Shown here: positions 33,801 to 45,500 of the stretch, piece after piece
How the letters are laid out: every line of letters starts with the position of its first letter
Numbering within the stretch: position 1 is the stretch's first letter
DNA from: Lepidostoma basale
Taxonomy: Eukaryota; Arthropoda; Insecta; Trichoptera; Lepidostomatidae
Length of the DNA: 64,000 bases
Direction of reading: 5' to 3'
NCBI GenBank assembly: GCA_022606425.2
Contig: JAHDVF020000748.1
Coordinates: 1-64,000 of the forward strand
Notes under the pieces: generated by a model
The model's input: the letters and a program-made list of their open reading frames with translations, nothing else
Told to the model about the DNA's origin: nothing
Database searches by the model: none
Made by a program: the position numbers and the translations under genes

Positions 33801-36800
33801 AGATGTTTTCACTCATATCAAATATCTAATACGGAGTTTAACATTATTGTTTAAGAAACAATTAATAAATATGTTTTGCTTTATTTTATTTGAGAACAAC
33901 AATTTAATTTTCTGGTAACAAAAAAACAGTAGAATTAATTGGATAATTAAAAAAAAAAAAAAACTTAGCTAAGAGTTCCTGTTATCCTGTGGTGATGCAC
34001 AATTTTTACATAATAAGACAACATTAGAATCAAAATGTGTACAAAATATATTTTCCTAATCTCTAAAAATACATAAGAATAACATCATACAAAACTGTTA
34101 AACAACAGGTATTACCTGCCTAAATGGCCAAGATTTCAAAACTTAATGAAAAAATAATGTGTACATTTCAATAATACAAAAAATATGTTTTAATCATAAA
34201 TCTTTTGTTAAATGAAAAATGAAAAGATTTTCAAAATCCAGCAATTATTTAAATATCCTTGTATTCATTTTACCTAAAAATAATGCGCCATGTTTGCCTG
34301 TTCTTATTTTGAAAATATGCAAAGCATAAAATATATTTATATATTTCCAGCACAGGTATTCAAATGGAATCGCAGCAATTCAATCTCATGGGTACATCTA
34401 AATCACTGCGGGTTACAATTAAATATTTACAAATGGAAAAGGTTATTTTTTCCCAGATAGAGGTGGGCTCAATAGTCAGGTGGTGGAGGAGTGGTAATTT
34501 TTCTTCTAAACAATAAGATGTGTGGCTCTGAAAAAAATATATACATATAAAATTAAAATCGAATGAAATGGTTAATATCTAAGCCAATCGGATTGAAGAT
34601 AGAAATTATTTGTAGGTTTTATTCCGAGTGTTTTAAATTAAACTTTCGTTGTCAGCATTGGTAAGAAATAAAAATATGGATTAATGAGATGACTTAAGCT
34701 TACCGGGTAAATGTATCATGTAGTGGACCCAACCTTGACTTTGTTGAACTCCGATACTTCTCCATTCCTTCTCGGACATGAGTTGATTCTTAGGAACAAG
34801 TGATACTAATTCTTTAGGAAGGACTACATGTCTGAAAAATATATATTACCCGTCAATTCCTAGTGACAAAAGTAAAAACACGAAAGAAAGTACAAGATTT
34901 GTACGATGAAAACAACGTCGATTCGGCATATAAATTTACCTATATTCGTGTTCTTTATCGTAGTATTTAGCTGAATAGTGAATATCTTCGTTGGCCATCT
35001 TCATTTGATCCTTTTTAATGTTATTTTGAGATAAGCTTTATTATTCAAATTTTCAAAAACTTTTTACAAATTTTCAAACGTCACATGAAACGTAAAAATA
35101 AACGAAACCGGCAACGGCCGCTCTAGAACGAATTCAAATGTTCCTAAAAAGTCTATGGTTATATCACAAATTTAGATGTCTATGTTTTTTTTTCCTCCAA
35201 TATTATAAAGGTTCAGCTTCATGTTTATTTCTATTAATAGAAAATGATAGAAGACAGTGGATTTATTTATTACGGTAGCCCCAAAATAATTATGTTGCAG
35301 GCAGAAAATTTATATTTTTCTTTGACCGGGTGGTGATCTAGGGATCAGAGCACTTGGCTCGTGGCAATGCCGTCTTTGTTAGGAGTAGTATGTTGGTGTC
35401 ACGGGGTGAAAAATGAATTTATGAACTCCTTCACTCCCGATCTCGAACAACATCCCAACGTTTGCCCATGTGATTCGCCAATATTCATATTATATTATAT
35501 GAGATATGCCCGGGATGTATTATGATATGAGATTGAAACCAATATTTACTATTTACAAATTACATTTATTAAGAACAAAAGTACATACAAAAACGATAAC
35601 TTAAAATCTATAGAAGACTTACATGCTATTCGCTGGCCAACGAATTAAAACTAAAGAAGGCGGTGATCTGCGGCGAGGACCGACGCTGACGGAAGCCGGC
35701 GTGGCGGCGGGTTATTATTATTTTTATGAATGTGAAAACTCTGTTTTTTCCACTGTTGAGTTTATTTTTCTAAACATGTTAAAATACGACTTTGTATTTT
35801 TGTATGTAATCGCCGTATTCATGGTGTTTTGGAATGCTGTCATTACAATTGATAAAATTGAACATAAAAATATCAAGTAAAAGTAAAAATTAAATTAAAG
35901 ATAATTCATTGTTTTTGCCGAAACACTGTGATACTTCAACAGTATTAAATGTTTTAATTTTGAAACACTTTTTATACATATTAAAATTTGTTTTTATAAA
36001 ATTGTCGCAATAACTGTTTCGCCAATCCTATGTTGATCATCATCAGATGTTACAAACCATAAAAGTTTAAAAAAACTAACTAACTAACTAACGCCGTCTC
36101 TCCGAAGCGGTGGGTAGAAACAATGGACTGTCGTAGGTACTATTCTTTCCTGACATGCTTCTCTCGATCCTCAACATTCAAACATCGTGTCATGCACGCA
36201 CGTCGATATGATCATTTGATTTATTATTTTTTATTATTTTTATTATTGAGGGTAACAAACAGCAAATACAGTATATGAATATAAACACACAGAGACAACA
36301 AAACAAGGCCAATTACATGCTACCACAAATATTATATAACAACTGACATAAGGTTAAATATATAAGAAGAATTTGATAAGTTAAACACTTTGATAAGTTA
36401 AAGAGAAAACTAGTAGTACTAGTAATAATGAATAATTAAAGCTAAAGATTTTAAAATGTAAAAAAAGAAAAAGACAAGAAAAGAAAAAGTAGAGTAACTA
36501 GTTTCATTCGCCCCGAAGGGTTTCTCAAACCATTTTTTTAAAATCACTTTTATTAAGATGGAACACATCGATGTAATTAAAGCACTTATTGTACATGTCG
36601 CACGTCCGGTACACCGCCGCACTCTGAGCGTAGTTAGTTCTATAAGCAGGAAGGTGGAATATTTGGTTCGCAGTTTAGTTGATCATACCAAATTATTAAC
36701 ATTAAAACATTTAATAATTTGATTTTAGGAAATGTCAGCGAAGGAATACAACCGCGGGAGGTATGAGTACTCGATTAAGTATCAGTTTGGTCTGGTGGGT

Positions 36801-38348
36801 CGTCAAAGAAGAGAATCGTGCCCCAGCTGCCTGACTCTCCAGACGTCCTGGCGTGATGGGGGGCGAGACTGCCACGGTTGCCCCCTCACGAACGCTGGTA
36901 GCCTAAAAAATATCTTCAGCCTTCCCAATTACATTGATATCAGTGAAAAAGGTACACACATGGCACACTATTTATTTTTATTTATGTGAATATTTATGCA
37001 CAATGGTGTTCTTCTACCGACCCTTATGTATGGAAGCGGAACATGAAACTGGCAAAAGAAGGATGAAAGTAGAATAAATGCATTAGAAATGAGATCTCTT
37101 ATACGAATGTGTATATACTCTGTGTATGATAGAGTGTCAAATGAAAATATAAGAAGTGAATGCGGTGCGAATGATGGTGTTATGAACAAAATAATGAAAG
37201 GATCATTAAGATGGTTTGGACATATGGAAAAAATGAATGAACAAAGAATGGTAAAAAATATATATATGTTAACGATGTAAATGGAACCAGAAATAGAGGA
37301 AGACCGAGGAAAACGTGGCACGATCAAATAAATCAAATATTGAATGTCGGCCATGTGAGGAGTCAGAGAAATTGACGCGCGTGCATGACACGATATATTA
37401 ATGTCGAGGAAGCGAGAGAAATATGTCAGGAAAGAAAAGTGTGGCAGTCCATTATTTTTGCCTACACCTTCGGGGAGACGGCGTGGTGGTTAGTTAGTTT
37501 GAATATTTTATGAAATCAATCCAAGAGATTTTTATTATATAAAAAAAAAGTGTTTAGACATCTATAATAAATTATAATCAAACAAACAAACCGTCACGCC
37601 GTTTCTCCCCAGGGGTAGGCAGAGAGAATGGACCGCCACACTACTCTATCCTGGCAAACCTCTATAGCTTCCTCCACATTCATACAACGAGTCATACACG
37701 CAAGTCGATTCCTCCGACTTCTAACATGGCCAACCTTTAAAATTTGACTAATTTGGTCATGCCATGTTTTCCTCGGTCTGCCTCGACTCCGTACCCCATT
37801 AACGTATACTTTCTTAACCATTCTTTCTCCGTCCATGCGTTCCATATGTCAGAACCAACGCAGCGATCCTTTCATAATTTTGTTCATAATACCTTCTTCC
37901 GCTCCACATTCCTTTCTTATATCAGCTTTTGAGATTCTGTCGTATATCGTTCTACCACACATACGTCTTAGGGACCTCATCTCTACCACATTTATTCTGC
38001 TTTCATCCTTCTTCTGCCTGTTCCATGCTTCGCTTCCATACATTAGGGTTGGGATAAATTATATATATTAAAAAAAAAATGATGAAAAGTGGAAGGAAAT
38101 GTCAAGTCTTGAAGTTAATTTTTATCCCATGCCATACACATTTTTAAATGTTATTTTTTTTTATCCCAGATAAAAATCATCTCGTGTCAATGTCCAGCTC
38201 TCTGACACCCGGTAAAATCTGCGCAGCTATCTTTGCTATCAAACACGATGTTACGAGTTCTGATGTGCCCCCTACAATAACCAATCCACTGCAGTATTAT
38301 GCTCTCAGCAGGAAGATAATGAATCCCGACAGTGATGTATCGGATTAA
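27828..38348 (+). CDS. PRIM2: DNA primase large subunit, 7 exons
   Basis: Exons: 27828-27922, 28042-28320, 29380-29503, 30248-30468, 31555-31786, 36729-36951, 38170-38348 (450 residues). All junctions are AG/GT with matching phase. It is the non-catalytic subunit of primase, which with the small subunit and Pol alpha makes RNA-DNA primers in the nucleus. Visible family motifs: [20 protein letters not shown] in exon 2, then LFGLQFLCLP across the exon 2/3 join. The four cysteines of the 4Fe-4S domain are FPPCM and, after it, [19 protein letters not shown] in exon 5, SCLTL and DCHGCPL in exon 6, and KICAAIF in exon 7. Human is about 509 residues, so the N-terminus is shorter here; an in-frame stop at 27801 limits extension. 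Introns are filled with transposons, and intron 5 contains a complete antisense Cks gene. The exon 6 donor (GTACAC) is weak. Confidence 0.93.
28440..28992 (+). mobile_element. LINE fragment in PRIM2 intron 2
   Basis: Plus-strand remains: [43 protein letters not shown] and the terminal GGCATGATGGTTAGTTAG. A fold-back arm (GTGAAACATGTTATTGCC) follows at about 29050-29130. Confidence 0.75.
30598..30770 (-). mobile_element. LINE 3' remnant in PRIM2 intron 4
   Basis: Reverse-complement match to the [20 protein letters not shown] to ILSACP segment. Truncated. Confidence 0.65.
30985..31128. repeat. complete fold-back family element
   Basis: Left arm TTTTATTATATTTTATGAGA, GAAATGTTTCGTC and TCTAGGGCATT. 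The right arm has the complements AATGCTCTAGCAAGG, CAAAACGTCACTCCCAT and AAAATAATAAACTTCTA. A short ATTTGATAATG-type centre. Reference copy of the family. Confidence 0.7.
31173..31343. mobile_element. mariner-like MITE
   Basis: Inverted ends TTCGGAAAGTTCGATCCG (left) and, inverted, TTCGGAAAGTTTGGTCCG (right), with GG-rich outer bases. About 170 bp, no coding sequence. Target-site duplication not clear. Confidence 0.6.
32211..33046 (+). mobile_element. IS630/Tc1-type element with perfect 39-bp TIRs and truncated ORF
   Basis: Ends 32211-32249 and 33008-33046 are perfect inverted repeats beginning TACTAGAGCCGTTTAGAATT. TA flanks both sides (32209-32210 and 33047-33048). Inside, an ATG at 32476 starts [20 protein letters not shown], then [17 protein letters not shown] and [10 protein letters not shown], resembling a helix-turn-helix transposase N-terminus, before a stop at 32679. 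The catalytic part is absent, so it is non-autonomous. Lies in PRIM2 intron 5. Confidence 0.85.
33218..33470 (+). repeat. minisatellite, 26-bp unit, about 10 copies
   Basis: Tandem units of TTAGATAACACAAAT plus a variable TATAGTTATCC end. Each unit contains the inverted pair GATAAC/GTTATC. Units differ by single bases, and one carries a 3-bp insertion. Lies in PRIM2 intron 5. Confidence 0.9.
33545..33830. repeat. fold-back family element disrupted by a LINE derivative
   Basis: Arms TTTTCTAAAAGTTTTAATTT/TATGGGAAC and GATGCCTTAGCAAGGCAAAA are followed by the insertion at 33626-33775, then the arm resumes as AATATAATAAAACTTATA. AAATA repeats at the two junctions. Confidence 0.6.
33626..33775 (+). 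mobile_element. short internally deleted LINE derivative, copy 3
   Basis: Begins 5'-truncated at AGTGGCGATGAGGTTTGCAA, passes the CGCGTCTCCCGCGAGG block and joins to CAGTCCATTTTTTCTGCC and GGCGTGATGGTTAGTAGTAG. Same 5'/3' junction as the copies at 3936 and 17741. Confidence 0.75.
34469..35004 (-). CDS. Cks copy B, nested antisense in PRIM2 intron 5
   Basis: Exons on minus: 35004-34940, 34831-34704, 34527-34469 (83 residues). The exon structure and phases equal those of copy A. The protein is [83 protein letters not shown]. No stop, frameshift or lost splice site is seen, and all anion-pocket residues are kept. Substitutions relative to copy A are mostly conservative (I/H, R/S, H/Q, T/K, I/V), suggesting selection. 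Introns are shorter and lack the MITE. Similar 3' flank (34345-34440 with 26237-26330) and 5' flank show a segmental DNA duplication of gene plus promoter, not retroposition. Role expected as for copy A; divergent expression is speculation. Confidence 0.9.
35335..35395 (+). mobile_element. tRNA-like SINE relic
   Basis: GGTGGTGATCTAGGGATCAG and ACTTGGCTC resemble the A-box region of the SINE at 22636. The B-box half is missing. Confidence 0.4.
35395..35720 (+). mobile_element. diverged LTR relic
   Basis: CACGGGGTGAAAAATGA, GATATGAGATTGAAACCAAT and CTATTCGCTGGCCAACGA correspond in order to the LTR at 55559-56469, but the intervening parts differ. An older relative. Confidence 0.6.
36085..36215 (-). 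mobile_element. LINE 3' remnant
   Basis: ACTAACTAACTAACGCCGTCTCTCC is the complement of the family 3' terminus, followed by a [23 protein letters not shown] segment. 5'-truncated near 36210. Confidence 0.65.
36985..37497 (+). mobile_element. LINE 3' fragment in PRIM2 intron 6
   Basis: [48 protein letters not shown], then [20 protein letters not shown] in a shifted frame and the terminus GGCGTGGTGGTTAGTTAG. Confidence 0.85.
37588..38055 (-). mobile_element. LINE 3' fragment, inverted to the previous one
   Basis: [40 protein letters not shown] and [11 protein letters not shown]. Very close to the 5872 copy, with a small deletion in the NDVNG segment and a frame break near 37847. Confidence 0.88.
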
Positions 38349-38354
38349 CAATTT

Positions 38355-38480
38355 TACTTAATTGTATCTCAATAGAGAGAAAGATGCAAACTGGAAACAG
38401 AATATGGTTGATCGAGGTGTTTACAGGACTTATGACCTGTCATTGGTTGGGTTAAGCGCACGCTTTATGTAATTTCATAA
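38355..38480 (+). repeat. interspersed repeat A, copy 3
   Basis: TTGTATCTCAATAGAGAGAA, GGTTGATCGAGGTGTTTACA and GGACTTATGACCTGTCATTG match the copies at 9330 and 11775. More of the family (CAATGTGAAAGGCTACCGCC) is at 38640-38760. It starts immediately after the PRIM2 stop codon and may form its 3' UTR. Confidence 0.65.
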
Positions 38481-39191
38481 CAACGTTCCCCATTCCACAT
38501 TTTTTCTTATGACCACCATGTCTGACACATTTTTGGAAGTTGTCTATATGTTAATCTGTAACACCACTTTTTACATGGTAGTTTTTCAATCTACACACTA
38601 ACGCCATCTATGAATATTGTATTTTAAGCATTAAGCAGAAGATCTTTTTAACGCAATGTGAAAGGCTACCGCCATCAGCACATTGCTAGAAACCGCCTGG
38701 AGATGTCACTCCAATCTATATGTTACAAGTATTTGTATACATTCAAAATGTAGTAAAAAAACAATTTTACTTATTTTTATATTGATTATAATAGTATTTA
38801 CAAATATTTATATATTTATACTACGTATAAGTTTATTTTATTTGTTTCACTTTACTAGGACTTAAACCTTAGTAAAGCGAACATGTCCGTTTTTATTTTT
38901 AAATATTGTAATGTTTCAAAAAAACATACATTTAATTTAAAATGTATTTTTTTTTATATAAACAAAATACTACAAACTTTTATATAATGGTCTAACACTA
39001 AACGAAAAAGCTATTTTTAATAAATTGTAATTTATGTTTTTTATAGGAAATCAAATCAAATAAAGAAAAAAATATTTTTACACCTGTCTTAATTATTTAT
39101 AAAAACGATAAAACTAATATAATTTTAACAGCAAAAGCAGCAGTGACGTTGCTGTTTGATATCGACGCGCTTGCTATTATTCTTTTTAAAT

Positions 39192-39318
39192 CGTGTTATT
39201 ACTAATTAAAATTAAACTTATCTAAGATCAAACAAGCCTCCAGAGAGAAAACGTATTTTCGGCCATGTAAAATTTGTCTAGTGCAATCTCACCTAGTATG
39301 CCACGAAACATGGCTATA
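39192..39318 (+). mobile_element. LTR 3'-end fragment upstream of Cactin
   Basis: ACTAATTAAAATTAAACTTA through AAGCCTCCAGAGAGAAAACG to CATGGCTATATCAA matches the last about 125 bp of the LTR ending at 56469. It ends about 270 bp upstream of the Cactin ATG. Confidence 0.8.
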
Positions 39319-39591
39319 TCAACGGCTTTATGAAAAATGCATTTGGAAATTTTATTTATCTTCACTTGCAACACTGCAATAAATATTTTAAGGTTATACG
39401 TCAAATTTCCAAAACAAAACGTTTGTAGTTAAATCGTATTCGGTTATATTTTGAAGTTTTAAGCCACATGAAAACTCAAAATAACGACGAATATTGGAAA
39501 CAAGTGAAAAATATGTACCTTTTAAACTACATTATTTAATAACGCCTATTTTTTTCATCAATTAAGTGTTATTATCTTTAATTGTTTTGAC

Positions 39592-42500
39592 ATGTCTTCG
39601 AGGCATCATTCTTCTTCTGTTTCTACAAAACACGATAAAGGTCGTAGCAGAGATTATTACGATGACAGAGAAGACTCTAGACACCGAAAAGAGACATCTC
39701 GAGAACGAAAAGTAGACAGGAACGATGATAGGCGCCGTTCAAAAGAACGTCGCAGAAAGTCGCCTACACCATCGGAGTCCGACAGCCACAAAAAAGATCG
39801 TAGAAAAAAATCAAGTGACCGTTCGGAAGAATCTTCTAGCAAAAATAAAAATAAAAAATCAAAAGACAGTGAAAAACCAAAGAAGAGCAAGAAGAAACGG
39901 GGCAAGTCCACATCTTCTGATTCTTCAGATGATTCCAGCAGCAGTGAGCAGGAGTTGAGGTTGTTGCAGAGGTTAGAAACCGAAAGGCTAAAACAAATCA
40001 GCGAGAAGAAAAAGCGGAAAGAAGCTATGAAAGCGAATGAAACGCCAGAAGAGAAAAGGTATATCTACTGTTTATTTTTGAAGTAAATTGTTTGTGAATG
40101 CAGGAATTGCTTCAGTTCAATCAAAGTAAAATAAAATCATTGCTTTTTGATTGATATGTACTATATAGTTTGCTAACTAACTAACTAACCATCACCCCAT
40201 TTCTCCGGAGGGGTAGGCAGAGAGGATGGATCGCCACAATGCCCTGTCCTGGCATACCTCTCGGGTTTCCTCTACATTCATACATTGTACCATGCGCGCA
40301 CGTCGATTATTCCGACTTTGAATGTGGCCGCCTTTTAGTAATTAATTAATTTGGTCATGCCATGTTTACCTCGGTCGTCCTCAGCTTCTTTTCCCACTCA
40401 CGCTGCTTGTGTACAACTTTTTAACCATTCTACTCTCATCCATTCGTTTTATATGTCTAAACCATCTCAGGGATCCTTTTTTAATTTTATCCATGATGCA
40501 GTCATCTGCCTTACATTTCTTTCTTATTTCATCGTTCGGTATCTGTCATACAACATTTTCCCGCACATTCTTCTTAGTGATCTCATTTCTACGGCGTTTA
40601 TCCTGCTTTCATCCTTCTTTTGCCAGCTCCAAGCTTCACTTCCATACATGAGGGTTGGCACCAGAACTCCATTGTGTACTGCCATCTTTGCTTCTGTGGA
40701 TATATTTCTATTTGCAGTAATGACTTTGAGTGCGCCATTTATTTTATTCCCAACCCTTTGATGTTTTTCTCCATTTTTCCGTCTCGTGTTAACATGCTTC
40801 CCAGATACGTAAATTTGGTAACTTGCTCCAATTTCTCATCCATCGCACTTATATTATTATACAAATCGTCATACATTCTTCTTTCTCGAAAACCATCACT
40901 TTAGATTTAGACACATTCATCACCAAGTCACTCTTTTTGCATGCCTCATACATCCTTGACACTAAGACTTGCAAATTGGCTCTTCTGTCAGCGATTAACA
41001 CAGCATCGTCTGCATATAACAAACAGCTGACTGACAAACAATTCATCTTAGCACCAGCGTCTATGCCTTCAAGTTCTTTCAAGTTTGCTCACGCATTAAA
41101 TATGTATCTCCTGTTTTTTTTCTCCTTACTATGCAGCACATATCCTACGCAATGAAAGAGCCCAAAAAATGTTCCAACCTTATGCTACTACGCCTCCCCA
41201 AAAAGAAATTGTTTTCCGCGCCTCCCTATTTATTTTAATTTTATTATAGTTATAATAATATAGACACGTTTTAAATAATAAAAACTTTATTGCAGCAAAA
41301 AAACTAAATTACAATTAACATAATAATGACAAGGTTATGCTAAAAGCTTTCCGGTTTCAATATGAAGTTTTATTTATTTGTAGATATTATGGTATAAACA
41401 TTATTTTTTATTAAAAAAAATTGACGCCTCCCCTGGCAATAGTCCGCGTTTCTCCATGGAGGCGCGCCTCTCAGGTTGGAAACTGCTGCATTCATTTCCT
41501 GGAGGTCATTTTCAGATTACAAGTCTGCCCAAACTTTTCATGATGTACACTTAATGAAGTAATAATATGTGTGGTATTAAATAAATCGTAAATAATGCAT
41601 GAAATCGATGAAGATCTGAATCTTCTCCTTAGCCTCCCCCACCTAATGTCATCTTCTATGATGTTATTAAAATAAACAAAAGTTGTTTAAAAATAGAAGA
41701 ACTAAAAATTCTATAAATGATATGAAATATTCACGACACGTGTTTCGTCTTATGGGGACATCTTCGAGTGTCCTCATAAGTCAAAACACGTTTCTTGAAT
41801 ATATCATATCAATTATAGAATTTTTAGTTCTTCTATTTTTAAACAACTTTTGTTTATTTTAATAACATCATTATGGAATTCTATACACTCATTCTATCAT
41901 ACATCGATTAATAAGACATCTTCTATCTCGCTTTTCTTCAAATATACATTTTATGCCTCACAAATATACCCTATTCTTCCAATATACATTTTAAAAATCC
42001 TTTTTCAATTACATTTATTACCCGTTAAATTTATAACTGCATTGCAAAATGAATTTCATTAAATGAATTTCCCTCAAAGTATCACCTCGGTGAACATTGG
42101 CAGTTTTGATAGGGGGTTGTGTATACCTGCAGGGCGCGGCGGCTGGCAGAGAAACGGGAGAAGGAGCGGAGAAGGCGCGAGCGCATGGGCTGGGACGGAG
42201 AGTACCAGCACTACACCAACCAGGACAACCCATTTGGGGACGCGGCCCTCACGCAGAGTTTTGTGTGGACCAAGAAGCTGGCCCGCGATGGCCTGGAAGG
42301 CGCCACCAGCGACGAGATTGACGCACGAAACAGGCAAAAGCAGCTCGACAGCAAGATTGAGTTAGAAAAGGTACTCTTTCTTCAATTGGTACCCTGTATC
42401 CATAGTCATTGTGTTGTACAATCACACCTCATACATATATTTATTGATATCTCACTAATGACCCTCCATGTTAAATTCTATATGAATTACAAAATTCACA

Positions 42501-45500
42501 TTTTCAAAGAGTTAATGAAGATTAAAGATTTTATATTTTGCCTTATTGGGGAATTTAAAATATTATTAAATTTTCGTATGAAGCATTCACTTTGTGGTTA
42601 GACATTTTAATTTTTATTATTATTTGTACTTAAAATAAAAACACTGTACTTTGTTTTTCACCACTATGCGGTTATTTTAATTGCGGACTAATTTAGCTTG
42701 TACCCAAACTTCCTCAGGGCTTCATAATAACAAATTTTAATTGTTACGAAGTTCTGCCTACGGGGATACGGCGAGTTGGTTAGTTAGTAAGTTAGTTTAA
42801 TAATTTAATATTGAGTTTTACATCATTGTTCAAGAAAAAAAAAAAAAATATGGTATTAAATAAATTGGACCAATATCGGCAAACACACGCAAGAGAACGC
42901 AACACCGCTTCAAATTTTCATGACTAACGCCATAGTGTCACGCATGTATCACGCCGTGGCAGTCTTATGTGACTGCCAACGGTTGAATTAAAGTAAAGGA
43001 CCTCAAGCGCCGCCAATCACGTGTTAACGGAGTTTTAATAATATTATATGGTTAAGTTAAAGTGGATTTTTACACCGCAATCGTGAAAAGTACTGTGGCA
43101 GTCAACGTGTTAACACCCAAAGAATAATTGGTTATTGTGTAGAATGAATAAGAGATAGTATGTTTTATAATATTTGTGTGCGTTATCAGGTGAAGAAGCG
43201 GCGAATAGAACGCGAGGCGGAGCGGGAGGCCCGCGAGGAAGAGGCCCTGGCGTTGCAGCGCGGGCGCGAGGCGGCGGAGTGGCGCCACTGGCGCGCCCTG
43301 GAGGACGCCTTCCACCTCAAGCAGGCTCGCCTGCGCACGCACATTCGCATCCAGGACGGGAGAGGTATGTTTCATTTTACTTTCTTGGCGCATAACGCTC
43401 ATTTGGTATTGTCTTTTGTTTCATTTCATTTATTTATTTAAACATATCAAAAGCATCATAGAACTACATTCCAATACACCGATGATACATAACATCATTA
43501 ATAAAAAGTTAGAGACACAATAGTAACACAGTTAGAAAAACACAAAAGTTAGAGACACAAATATTACATAATGAACTCACAATTATTACAATGACAAAGA
43601 AAGCACCTTCCTCAGGTCAATTACACTATCACAAAATATGTTGACCTCCGACATGACATAACATGGTGTTAATGCCAATCACTCAAAGGTGGCCACATTT
43701 AGAGTCAGAAAATTGATAAGCGTGCGTGTTATGATGTATGAATGCAAAGGAACCTTGGGAGGTATATCAGGACAGAGCAGTGTGACAGTCCATCCTCTCT
43801 GCCTACCCCTCCGGAAGGGCATGACGGTTAGTAAGTAAGGCTGGCTGGTGATTATCTTAATATGCTCCATGAACTCAGGTATGTTAAACAGATACACATT
43901 TGATTGTCATCAAACAACTCATTAAATGTGGATAACTTATGATAATGTAAGGCGAAAAAATGGCTATCGCAAAATCAAACACCCATTCCGACAGCAAAAC
44001 GAAAATACATACTAAAAAGGGTTATTTTGTGCATTGGTGGGTTATTCGAAGTGTAATTAACTTCGAGTTATTAAAACCGGGTGAAACAATAATGTCGGAA
44101 GTTTATTGTCGGCAATTGGAGAGACTCGACCTGAAGCTAAAAGAAAAACACCTAAATTTAGTCAACCGAAGTGTAGTAATACTGCATCAAGACAATACAC
44201 GCCCTCGCTCAGCAAAAATGACCCGTGAAAAAATCCAAGACCTAAAGTGGGAGGTTATACCTCACCCTCCATATTCACCAGACCTTGTCCCATCTGACTA
44301 TAATCTATTTCGGTTTATGGAGCACTCCTTGAAAGGTAAAAATTCCATAATGTGGTTGATATTGAAAATGACCTAATCCGATATTTTAATTCAAAATCCC
44401 TAAATTAGAGTAAAAGGGGTATTGAAATTTTACAAAATAGATGGAAAGTGGTTGTTTATAATGATGGCATTTATATTTTGTAACTTAAGCAAAACGAAAA
44501 AAAAGTAATTAATTTTTATGCGACACTGGTAAATAATGGGTTCATTCCCGGTCCACCTAATATGCTTTGTCGTATATGTAATACTTTACATATTACTTTA
44601 TAGTTTTACATTTTACCGAATGTTTATAATATTTACTATTTAGTAAAAAGTGTTAATGCAATTGAATTATAAAGTTGCAAGGTACTATTGAGATGTGTGT
44701 TTGCAGCCAAGGCCATTGATCTGCTGGCGTGGTACGTGAGTGCAGAGGGCGAGGTAGACGCTGTGGAGATGCACGAGCCCTACACTTACCTCAATGGTCT
44801 GCAGATCGGGGACCTCGAGGATCTGCTCGAAGATATCAAGGTCGGTTCAGGCAATACACTCCATTAAAATTTTTTTATTTTATATAAATGTTTTTAATTG
44901 AAATTTCTTAGATGTTCGTTGTAAATATACTCTTTCATAAATAAGCGCTGGCACCATTATGTCCATTATGTATTACCATTTTTGTTTTAGTGGATATATT
45001 TCTATTGGCAGTGATAACTCTGAGTGCACCATTCATTTTATTCCCAGCATCCGTCTCTTGTCAACACACATCCCAGATGGATATATTATTTGTTCCATTT
45101 TCACACTGTAAATTCTTATGTTCCAATCTGTCTCTTCCTTCTCAAATACAATAGACGCTATCTTTTATTTAATAAGAAATTATTATATTTGTTTATAAAG
45201 GTTTACAAGGAGTTAGAAAATGATGCCAATTTGTCCTACTGGTCAGACATCACCACCATTGTGCAAGATGAATTGGAGAAGTTACGCACGGCCGAAGGTG
45301 GTGCGGAGGGCGTGCGCCGCGATGGCATCCACCACGCCGTTGCGCAGGATGTTACACAGGTACGCTTAGATCTGTATATGTTGTATAAAAAATGTATATT
45401 TTCTAAAAGTTGTATTATATTGTGATGTTGCCGTAGCAAGGCGATGTTCACACATCGATTTTTCGGACTCCTCATGGGATCGAAATTTAAAATGTGATTT

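Noticed and set aside
42063..42365. Other open frames over the GC-rich Cactin exon 2
   Set aside because: Only the frame entered by the 42133 acceptor gives the conserved NPFGD text; the others are shadows.
43960..44376. Mariner open frame as a functional transposase
   Set aside because: The N-terminal half with DNA-binding domain and first catalytic aspartate is missing.
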